DNA of 53,944 nt. Origin: Verrucomicrobiota bacterium (GTDB lineage Bacteria > Verrucomicrobiota > Verrucomicrobiia > Opitutales > Opitutaceae). The position numbers and the translations under genes were made by a program. This document shows, in pieces, positions 43,713 through 51,572 of the stretch (positions are counted from its first letter, which is position 1; the number at the start of each line of letters is the position of its first letter). The stretch spans positions 1-53,944 of the forward strand of contig JAEYYL010000220.1 of the NCBI GenBank assembly GCA_023430825.1, given 5' to 3'. The notes beneath the pieces are model-generated. The model was not told the DNA's origin, did not search any database, and saw only the letters and a list, made by a program, of their open reading frames with translations.

Positions 43713-46700
43713 ATGAAAGCCCTGTTCAAGGCATGCACCTGCCTCCTGCTGGCCTGCGCCACCCTCGCGCTCACGCGCCTCTCCGCCTCGCTCCACGCTG
43801 CATCGCTCATGGAAAACCTCGGCCGCGGCATCGTCGCCGTGCGCGCCAGTGACACCGAGGTCTCCGTCAGTTGGCGCGTCCTCGGCACCGATCCCGCCGA
43901 CATCGCCTTCAACCTCTACCGCTCGACCAACGGCGACACGCCCGTCGCACTCAATGCCAGCCCGCTCACCGGCTCCACCCACTTCATCGACGCGTCCGCC
44001 GACCTCACGCAGCCCAACGCCTGGTCCGTCCGCCCCATTCTCGCCGGCGTCGAACAACCCGCGAGCGCCGCATTCGCGCTCGCCGCCAACGCGCCCGTCC
44101 AGCCCTACCTTCGCGTCCCACTTCAACGCCCCGCCGACGGCCCCGACTACACCTACAGTCCCGGCGACACCAGCGTCGGCGACGTCGACGGCGATGGCGA
44201 ATACGAGCTCATCGTCAAATGGGATCCCTCGAATCAACAGGACAACTCGAACGGCGGCGTCACCGGCAACGTTTACCTCGACGGCTACGAACTCGACGGC
44301 ACGTTCCTCTGGCGCATCGACCTCGGCGTGAACATTCGCGCCGGCGCCCACTACACGCAGTTCCTCGTGTATGATCTCGACGGCGACGGGCGCGCCGAAC
44401 TCGTCTGCAAAACTGCGCCCGGCACCAAAGACGGCACCGGCACCTTCATCGCGCAACCCGGCAAATTCGTCGGCACCCCGTCCGCGCCGATCGACCACAG
44501 CGCCGACTACCGCAACGCCGGCGGCTACATCCTCACCGGCCCCGAATTCTTCACCATCTTCGACGCCCAAACCGGCGCCGAACTCGCCACCACCAATTAC
44601 GTCGTTCCGCGCAACAACAACCCCGCCAGCAGCGACGTCACCCCGTGGGGCGACAATTACGGCAACCGCGTCGACCGCTTCCTCGCCGCCGTCGCCTACC
44701 TCGACGGCCAGCGCCCCAGCTTCGTGCTCGCCCGCGGCTACTACACGCGCGCCGTCCTCGCTGCGTGGGACTGGCGCGACGGACAGCTCACCCAACGTTG
44801 GGTCTTCGACACCGGCCAGGAGGGGACCGCATCGCCCTACGCCGCGTGGCGCGGCCAGGGCGCGCACTCGCTCACCGTCGGCGATGTCGACGCCGATGGC
44901 CGCGACGAAATCACCTACGGCGCCGCCGCGATCGACGACGACGGCCGCGGACTCTACTCGACGCTCCTCGGCCACGGCGACGCCCTGCATCTTTCCGACA
45001 TGGACCCGACCCGACCCGGCCAGGAAGTCTGGATGGTTCACGAAAGCCCCGGCAGCTACGGCCCCAACGGTCAGGAGTTTCGCGATGCCCGCACCGGCGC
45101 GCTCATCTTCGGCGTCCCGGGCACCGGCGCCGATGTCGGCCGCGGCGTCGCCGGCGATGTCGATCCGCGCCATCTCGGTTACGAGATGTGGGGTTCGCGC
45201 AGCGGCCTGATGGCCGTCGATGGCACCCAGATCTCCGCCGCCCGCCCCGGCCAGATGAACTTCATGATCTGGTGGGACGGCGACCTCCTCCGCGAACTGC
45301 TCGACGGCAACACCATTTCGAAGTGGGACTGGAACACCGAGACCGCGTCGGCCCTGCTCACCTCGCCCGACGTCGCCTCCAACAACGGCACCAAGGCCAC
45401 CCCCGCGCTCAGCGCCGATCTCCTCGGCGACTGGCGCGAGGAACTCGTTCTCCGCGAGACCAACAACGACGCACTGCGTATCTACACTACCACTACACCG
45501 ACCGCGCACCGCCTTTCCACCTTGATGCACGACCGCCAGTATCGTCTCGCGATCGCCTGGCAAAACGTCGGCTACAACCAGCCGCCGCACCCGAGCTTCT
45601 ACCTCGGCGAAGGCATGTCCGTCCCACCGCCGCCCGACATCGTGACTTCGCTCGCCGAACTCCCGGCCCAGCCCGTCGCCGTCACCTCGATCAATCGCTA
45701 CGATCCTTACACGCCCAACACCGGCGCGACCGGCGTCACATTTCGCGTCACGTTCAACACCGCTGTCACCGGCGTCGACGCAGCCGACTTCACCTTGACG
45801 ACCACCGGCAGCGTCACCGGCACGATCGCCAGCGTCACGCCGCTCACCGCGTTCGCGTTCAACGTCACCGTCAACGCGATCACGGGCACCGGCACGCTCC
45901 GGCTCGACCTCGCCGCCAGCGGCACCGGCATCACCGGCCCGGGCGGCGCCCCGATCTCCGGCGGCTTCACCTCCGGCGAGAGCTACAACCGCGCCACGCT
46001 CGCCTGGATCAACACCACCTCCGGCGGCCTCTGGAGCCACAGCGCCAATTGGGACGGCGGCGTGATCGCCGACGGCGTCGGCGCCGTGCCCACCTTCGGC
46101 AACTTCGATCTCACCGCCAACAACACCGTCATCCTCGACACGCCGCGCACCGTCTCCGGCCTCATCTTCGGCGACACCAACCCCGCCAGCGCCGCGAACT
46201 GGACGCTCTCGCACAACGGCAACTCCGCGAACGTTCTCACGCTCGACACCGTAAGCGGCGTGCCCGCGATCACGGTCAACGCCCTCGGCGCCGGCGCCAC
46301 CGCCACGCTCTCCGTTCCGCTCGCCGGGACCAAGGGCCTCGCCAAGGCCGGCGCCGGCACGCTCGTCCTCGACCAGCCACTCGCGCTCACCGGCCAGGTC
46401 AGCGTCGCTGCCGGCACGCTTCGCCTCGCCTCCGGCAGCTCCGTCACCGCGAGCACCACCAATGTCTCCGCCGGTGGCGGCACCCTCGACATCGCCGGCG
46501 GTGAATTCACCGCGACCGGCAACACCACCGTCAACGGCAACGGCGGCAGCCTCCTCGTCAACGCCGGGACCGCCACCTTCGCCGCCGTCGCGACCAACAA
46601 CTCCACCAACGGCCTCATCCGCATCAACGGCGGCACGTTCTCCGCGACCAGCATCAATCTCCCGCGCAGCGCCGACGGCACGCCTAACTTCGGTTTCGGC

Positions 46701-48974
46701 TTCGTCGTCACCGGCGGCTCCGCGAACGTCGCCAACACCGTCGGCATCGGCACCAACAATTCCTGGGGTTCCATGTCCGTCGAGGGCGGCACGCTCCACG
46801 TCGGCGGCGAAATCACCGTCGGTAACCAGGCCAGCGGCGGTCGCGGCGGACAACTCCGCGTCACCGGCGGCACCTTCACCTCCACCGATCCGGTCAACGG
46901 ACTCGTCCTCTCGCGCCGCGCAGGCAACGTCGCCCGCGCGAACTTCTCCGGCGGCACCACCACCGTCGAAAAAGTCATTCTCGGCTTCAACAGCACCGTC
47001 AACTCCGGCACCGCCACGCTCACCGTCGACGGCGGCACGCTCTACGTCGGCAGCGGCGGCTTCGTCGCCAACGGCTCCGGCACGTTCGTCCCCTCGGTCA
47101 TTCTTTCCTCCGGCACGCTCGGCGCGAAAGCCGATTGGTCCACCGCGCTCCCGCTCACGCTTCCCGCCGGCGGCAACATCGCAATCCGCGCCGCCGACGC
47201 CGCCAACGACCCGCACACCGTCACGCTCAACGGCGTCCTTTCCGGCCCCGGCGGTCTCACCAAGTCCGGCGCCGGCACGCTCGTCCTCGCCGCCGCCAAC
47301 ACCTACACCGGCCCCACGTTCCTCAACGCCGGCACGCTCCGCGTGACCGGCAGTATCCAAAGTGCGGTGACACTCAACGACACCGCCTCGCTCGCGATCG
47401 CCGGCGTCGACACCCCGCTCGCGCTCGGCACCAGCGGCCTCACCTGGGCCGCCGGCGGCAGCGTCGCCGTCGACCTCGGCGCCAGCGGCGCCTCCGGTCG
47501 CCTCGCCCTCGCCGGCCCGTTGACCAAGTCAGGCCACGGCACCTTCGCCTTCGCGCTCAACGCCGGCGCCGGCTTCGCCGCGGGCAACACCTACACCCTC
47601 GCCACGTTCTCCGGCACCGATTTCGCCGCCGCCGACTTCAGCGACATCGGCCTCCCCGCCGGTTACGCCGCTGCCTTCACGCTGAATGATACGAGCCTGC
47701 AGCTCATGATCGTCGGCACGCCCTTCATCACGAGCGCCAGCGAAGCCTTCGGCACCTACGGCGAAGCTTTCACTTACACGATCACCGCCGGCAATTCTCC
47801 GACGAGCTTCCACGCCGCCGGCCTTCCCGCCGGTCTCGAACTCGATTCCACCACCGGTGTGATCTCCGGCACGCCCACCACCAGCGGCACCTTCAACGTC
47901 ACCGTCAGCGCAACCAACCTCGCCGGCACCGGCGCCTCGCCGCTCACGCTCACGATCGCGCCGGCCAGCGCGTCCGTCGTGCTCTCCGACTTGAGCCAGC
48001 CTTACGACGGCACGCCGAAAAACGTCACCGCCACCACGAATCCCGCCGGCCTCGACGTCGCCATCACCTACAACGGCAGCGCCGCGCCGCCCACGCTCCC
48101 CGGCTCCTACGCCGTCGTCGCCACCCTCGACGATTCCAATCACATCGGCTCTGCCACCGGCACGCTCACGATCACCATCACCGCACTCGTGCGTCACGCA
48201 CCGACGCTCAACGCCGACGTCGACGGCTCGCTCCAGGTTCTCCTGCCCGAAAGCGTCACGCTCAACTCCGGCGCATCCGTCTCCGGCGATCTGCTCGTGC
48301 CCGGCACGCCACGCATCCAGTTGAACGGCAGCCCGCTCTACGGCGGCACGCAGGACTCGTCCGGCGCCGCCTCGCCGACCAGCCACACGATCACGCTGAA
48401 CGGCAACGCCGTCCTCCGCCACGTCGTGCGACGCGTCGATGCGATCGCGCTGCCGACTGTATCCACTCCGCAAGCACCGACCGGCAACCGCAGCGTCTCG
48501 CTGAACAACGCGAGCCAGAGCCCCGGCGATTTCGCCACGCTCCGGAATCTCACGCTCAACAGCCACGCCGGCACCCGCGCGATCCCGCCCGGCGCCTACG
48601 GCAGCTTCACCGCCAACGGCAACGGCTTCATCCTCGGCGTCGCCGGCGCCACCGAACCGTCCGTCTATCATCTCCAGAGCCTCACGCTCAACGGCGGCGC
48701 CTCGATCCAGGTCGTCGGCCCCGTCATCCTGCGGCTCGCCAACAGCCTCAACGTCAATGGCGGCACCCTCGGCTCGTCCGCGAACCCTTCGTGGCTCTCC
48801 CTTGAGGTCAGCAACGGCGGCGTCACGCTCAACTCCGGTGCCACCGTGCACGGCCACATCACCGCGCCGAACGGCACCGTGAACCTCAACAGCAACACGA
48901 CGATCGACGGCCGCGTCGCCGCCGACCGCCTCACGCTCAACGGCAACGCCCTCCTCGCCGAACCTCAGCCGTAA
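43713..48974 (+). CDS. giant secreted rhamnogalacturonan lyase (PL11) with autotransporter-associated repeats
   Basis: 1753 residues. A signal peptide leads into a PL11/YesW-like catalytic domain (about 30-640: DTSVGDVDGDGEYELIVKWDPSN, LDGYELDGTFLWRIDLG, YDLDGDGRAELVCKTAPGTKDGTG, EGTASPYAAWRGQGAHS). Next come an Ig-like bacterial domain (about 650-745) and beta-helical autotransporter-associated repeats (about 765-1330, e.g. GGLTKSGAGTLVLAAANTYTG). A putative-Ig domain (about 1334-1406) and an MBG-type domain (about 1416-1490) follow. The C-terminal 260 residues are beta-helix-like (LTLNGGASIQVVGP... GTVNLNSNTTIDGRVAAD) without a barrel domain or anchor. It would cleave rhamnogalacturonan-I in pectin by beta-elimination. 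The secretion route is not evident. Confidence 0.88.
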   Translation: MKALFKACTCLLLACATLALTRLSASLHAASLMENLGRGIVAVRASDTEVSVSWRVLGTDPADIAFNLYRSTNGDTPVALNASPLTGSTHFIDASADLTQPNAWSVRPILAGVEQPASAAFALAANAPVQPYLRVPLQRPADGPDYTYSPGDTSVGDVDGDGEYELIVKWDPSNQQDNSNGGVTGNVYLDGYELDGTFLWRIDLGVNIRAGAHYTQFLVYDLDGDGRAELVCKTAPGTKDGTGTFIAQPGKFVGTPSAPIDHSADYRNAGGYILTGPEFFTIFDAQTGAELATTNYVVPRNNNPASSDVTPWGDNYGNRVDRFLAAVAYLDGQRPSFVLARGYYTRAVLAAWDWRDGQLTQRWVFDTGQEGTASPYAAWRGQGAHSLTVGDVDADGRDEITYGAAAIDDDGRGLYSTLLGHGDALHLSDMDPTRPGQEVWMVHESPGSYGPNGQEFRDARTGALIFGVPGTGADVGRGVAGDVDPRHLGYEMWGSRSGLMAVDGTQISAARPGQMNFMIWWDGDLLRELLDGNTISKWDWNTETASALLTSPDVASNNGTKATPALSADLLGDWREELVLRETNNDALRIYTTTTPTAHRLSTLMHDRQYRLAIAWQNVGYNQPPHPSFYLGEGMSVPPPPDIVTSLAELPAQPVAVTSINRYDPYTPNTGATGVTFRVTFNTAVTGVDAADFTLTTTGSVTGTIASVTPLTAFAFNVTVNAITGTGTLRLDLAASGTGITGPGGAPISGGFTSGESYNRATLAWINTTSGGLWSHSANWDGGVIADGVGAVPTFGNFDLTANNTVILDTPRTVSGLIFGDTNPASAANWTLSHNGNSANVLTLDTVSGVPAITVNALGAGATATLSVPLAGTKGLAKAGAGTLVLDQPLALTGQVSVAAGTLRLASGSSVTASTTNVSAGGGTLDIAGGEFTATGNTTVNGNGGSLLVNAGTATFAAVATNNSTNGLIRINGGTFSATSINLPRSADGTPNFGFGFVVTGGSANVANTVGIGTNNSWGSMSVEGGTLHVGGEITVGNQASGGRGGQLRVTGGTFTSTDPVNGLVLSRRAGNVARANFSGGTTTVEKVILGFNSTVNSGTATLTVDGGTLYVGSGGFVANGSGTFVPSVILSSGTLGAKADWSTALPLTLPAGGNIAIRAADAANDPHTVTLNGVLSGPGGLTKSGAGTLVLAAANTYTGPTFLNAGTLRVTGSIQSAVTLNDTASLAIAGVDTPLALGTSGLTWAAGGSVAVDLGASGASGRLALAGPLTKSGHGTFAFALNAGAGFAAGNTYTLATFSGTDFAAADFSDIGLPAGYAAAFTLNDTSLQLMIVGTPFITSASEAFGTYGEAFTYTITAGNSPTSFHAAGLPAGLELDSTTGVISGTPTTSGTFNVTVSATNLAGTGASPLTLTIAPASASVVLSDLSQPYDGTPKNVTATTNPAGLDVAITYNGSAAPPTLPGSYAVVATLDDSNHIGSATGTLTITITALVRHAPTLNADVDGSLQVLLPESVTLNSGASVSGDLLVPGTPRIQLNGSPLYGGTQDSSGAASPTSHTITLNGNAVLRHVVRRVDAIALPTVSTPQAPTGNRSVSLNNASQSPGDFATLRNLTLNSHAGTRAIPPGAYGSFTANGNGFILGVAGATEPSVYHLQSLTLNGGASIQVVGPVILRLANSLNVNGGTLGSSANPSWLSLEVSNGGVTLNSGATVHGHITAPNGTVNLNSNTTIDGRVAADRLTLNGNALLAEPQP

Positions 48975-49162
48975 GCAACGCTCGGATTCGCCCTCCCCAC
49001 GGGGCGGGCGAATCCTCGACCTCCCGCCACCCGTGCCGAGCCAACCTCTCCGGCCGGGTGGCCCACCGTGGGGCGTGCGCGTCCGATTCGCGCCCGCTCC
49101 TCGTCCTCGCGCCACGGTCCTTTCCGCTCGTCAGCGGCTTCACGCCTGTTTCCATCGCGTTC

Positions 49163-50986
49163 ATGCGCCGCTTTTTTCCCCTCGCCGCTGCCTTTGTCGT
49201 CTCGTTCGCCCCCACCGCCCGCCCCGCCAGCCCCGCGCTCGCCGACGCCACATCGGCCTTCGTTCGCAGCCACGCCGACAGCGCGATCGACTGGATGCCG
49301 TGGGGCGAAGCCGCATTCGCCCGGGCGCGCGCCGAACAAAAGCCCATCTTTCTTTCCGTCGGCCTTGCCACTAGCGAACTCAGCCGCGCGATGACGCGGC
49401 AGACGTTCTCCAACCCCGACACCGCAGCCTTTCTCAACGAAGCCTTCATCTGCGTTCTCGCCGACGCCAACGAACAGCCCCAACTCACCGCGCTTTATCA
49501 GGTTTACCTCCAAACCCTGAAACAGCTCCGTGGCCTTCCCCTGAATCTCTGGCTCACGCCCGAGCTGAAACCGTTCGAAGGCGCGAACTATCTCCCGCCC
49601 ACCGAAGAATGGGGCAAGGAGGGCTTCCTCACCGTGGCCCGCCGCGCCGCCGCCGGCTGGAAAGCGGATCCCGCGGCGCAGCGCACGAAGGCCGATGAAG
49701 CCGTCGCGGCCATCCTCGCCGCCCGCTACACCGAGGCGCCGCCCCCGCTCGGCGCCGCCGATGCCGAGCGCACCCTCGCGTCCGGCATCGAAGCCTGGCT
49801 GGCGCTGCACGATTCCGTCCACGGCGGCTTCGGCGAACCACCCAAACAGCTCGAACCCGAACTGCTCCGTGCCCTGCTCCGCCGCCCCGCCAACCGCGAC
49901 CTCGCCCTGAAAACGCTCCGCGCTATCGCGCACGGCGCCGTCCGCGATCCGCTCGACGGGGGCTTTTTCCGCTACGCCAGCGATACCCAATGGCGACTGC
50001 CCTATTTCCAGAAAAATCTGACCGACCAGGCCCGGCTCGCCCTCGCCCTCCTCGACGCCGCCAAAACCAGCCCAGAGCCCCTGTTCGTCGACGCCGCGCG
50101 CGGCGCACTCCACTTCGTCCTCGATTCGCTCGCCCTCGACCACGGCGGCTACGCCGCTGTCCTCGATGCCACCACCGAAGCTCAAATCGCCGCCCACCTC
50201 TGGACGCGCCGCGAGATCGAATCCGCCCTGAACAAGGCGGACGCCGACGCCGTCTGCGCAGCGTTCGGCATCACCGCGGAAGGCAACCTCGCCGACGACG
50301 CCCTCCCAGGCATCGAAACCGTGGGAAAAAACCTTCCCTACCTCGCCGATCCCATCGCCGCGGCCGGGCTGGCTGAAGCCCGCGCAAATCTCCTGAAACT
50401 CCGCCGCGAGCGGGTCGCGCCGTCGCACGCTGAAAACGCCACCGCCGCCGCCCACGGCCTGCTCTTGTCCGCATTGGCCCGCGCCGGCGCCGAACTCTCC
50501 GACGCGCGTCTCACCGAAGCGGCCCAGGCTCAGCTCGGTTTCATTCGCACGCAACTGCTCGGGGAGGACGGCCACCTGCGCCACCTTGCGCATCTCCCCG
50601 CACCGGCGACCGCACTCGACTATGCGCTGATGATCGAAGGCCTGCTCGTCTTGCGGTCGACGGCGAACTCCACCGAAGCCGGGGAACTCGCACAACGTCT
50701 TCTCGCCGCGTTGAACACCCGCTTCCTCGACCCCGAGACCGGCCGCTATTTCGTCACGGACGACAATCCGACCGCCGGCCTCTGGGCGCGCGTCCACGCC
50801 CCGGCTCCCTCCAGCGGTGAACCGCCATCCGCCGAAGCCACCCTCGTGCTTGCGAGTTCCGCTCACGCGCTGGAGGCACACGCCGATCTCCTCGCCCGCT
50901 CCATCGCCGTCGACGTGAACGAATCCCCCGAGGCCCCGCGCGGCGACCTTCTCCTTGCGCTCCAAGCCCGCCAGCCGGGACCCTAG
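49163..50986 (+). CDS. DUF255 (thioredoxin domain/YyaL-like) protein lacking the redox motif
   Basis: 607 residues from ATG 49163 with a signal peptide (RRFFPLAAAFVVSFAPTARPAS). The family N-terminus is recognised (HADSAIDWMPWGEAAFARARAEQKPIFLSVG), followed by an alpha-helical toroid. The usual CHWCHVM segment reads SELSRAM, so the thiol pair is absent and the domain cannot act as a classical thioredoxin. Family role is unsettled (cellobiose-2-epimerase-like fold in the C-terminal part). The earlier Met (49058) lacks family similarity and is rejected. Confidence 0.8.
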   Translation: MRRFFPLAAAFVVSFAPTARPASPALADATSAFVRSHADSAIDWMPWGEAAFARARAEQKPIFLSVGLATSELSRAMTRQTFSNPDTAAFLNEAFICVLADANEQPQLTALYQVYLQTLKQLRGLPLNLWLTPELKPFEGANYLPPTEEWGKEGFLTVARRAAAGWKADPAAQRTKADEAVAAILAARYTEAPPPLGAADAERTLASGIEAWLALHDSVHGGFGEPPKQLEPELLRALLRRPANRDLALKTLRAIAHGAVRDPLDGGFFRYASDTQWRLPYFQKNLTDQARLALALLDAAKTSPEPLFVDAARGALHFVLDSLALDHGGYAAVLDATTEAQIAAHLWTRREIESALNKADADAVCAAFGITAEGNLADDALPGIETVGKNLPYLADPIAAAGLAEARANLLKLRRERVAPSHAENATAAAHGLLLSALARAGAELSDARLTEAAQAQLGFIRTQLLGEDGHLRHLAHLPAPATALDYALMIEGLLVLRSTANSTEAGELAQRLLAALNTRFLDPETGRYFVTDDNPTAGLWARVHAPAPSSGEPPSAEATLVLASSAHALEAHADLLARSIAVDVNESPEAPRGDLLLALQARQPGP

Positions 50987-51022
50987 CGTTTTCACGAAAA
51001 CTATCGCCATTTCTGGATGGGA

Positions 51023-51046
51023 GGCAGGAGCCAGCTTGCAGTCGAC
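51023..51046. repeat. GGCAGGAGCC-AGC hairpin repeat, copy 3
   Basis: A degenerate relative of the GGTAGGAGCCTGC hairpin, left member of a composite. Confidence 0.55.
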
Positions 51047-51050
51047 GAGA

Positions 51051-51076
51051 GTGGCTCGCTGCGTGAGCAGCGGGAT
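51051..51076. repeat. GTGGCTC hairpin repeat, subtype 2, copy 2
   Basis: 26 of 26 identical to 17280-17305, sitting between a direct and an inverted copy of the AGGAGCC hairpin. Confidence 0.85.
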
Positions 51077-51088
51077 TTCAACGCGTCA

Positions 51089-51115
51089 CATCGCCTGCAA
51101 CCGGCTCCTACAACC
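51089..51115. repeat. GGTAGGAGCC repeat, inverted copy
   Basis: ATCGCCTGCAACCGGCTCCT is the approximate reverse complement of the copy at 17241-17264, closing the composite. Confidence 0.6.
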
Positions 51116-51180
51116 GGCTACGACTCAGGTGAGCGGCTCTAGCCCGCATCCATCACACCCATGATGAAGAAAAAACGATT

Positions 51181-51345
51181 GGTCACGGAGCGCACAGAAC
51201 TCCGACACGGAGTTCACCGAGGAGAATTCACCGATCCTATCTGGCCTCCCCTTCCAATCCGCCTCGTTTTCGCAACAAACGCATCCAACACCTGGTGGCC
51301 TCCTGCTGCCTCTGTGTCAGAGCTCAGTGTCCTCTGTGATCCATG
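51181..51345. repeat. CACGGAG/CTCTGTGTC-type inverted repeat, copy 2
   Basis: The left end GGTCACGGAGCGCACAGAAC and the right end CTCTGTGTCAGAG, GTGTCCTCTGTGATCC are roughly complementary. The right half resembles 6955-7013. Confidence 0.75.
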
Positions 51346-51572
51346 ACTTGGTTGATTCGAGTGTGACGTATCCGCACTAACAGCCTTCTTCCTCTTCCGT
51401 CGCAGCCGCGCCGCTCGGCGGCTTCATCACGCGGTCTCCTCGATCGCCCCGCGATCTGTCGGAGAGCGCACGCCCACGTCGGTTCGCCCGGCGGGACCCG
51501 CCTCCATCCTCCCCCTCGCCCCACCGTCCCCGTTGACCCGCCGCAGCCGGCTCGTTTTCTCATGGCCCACGC

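Larger units (their letters stand above)
50987..51572. other. repeat-filled gap without a supported gene
   Basis: 586 bases holding a hairpin E-D-E' composite (51018-51117), a long CACGGAG-type repeat (51181-51345) and the TonB receptor leader. No gene supported. Confidence 0.7.

Noticed and set aside
46300..47350. CRISPR-like or tandem DNA repeats in the PL11 gene
   Set aside because: The repetition is at protein level (autotransporter-associated repeats) with differing DNA. No equal-length spacers.
43611..47360. A 1249-residue open frame antisense to the PL11 lyase gene
   Set aside because: It is Gly/Ala/Asp-rich low complexity without any domain, as expected for the complement of a GC-rich gene with strong third-position bias. 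The sense frame has clear domains.
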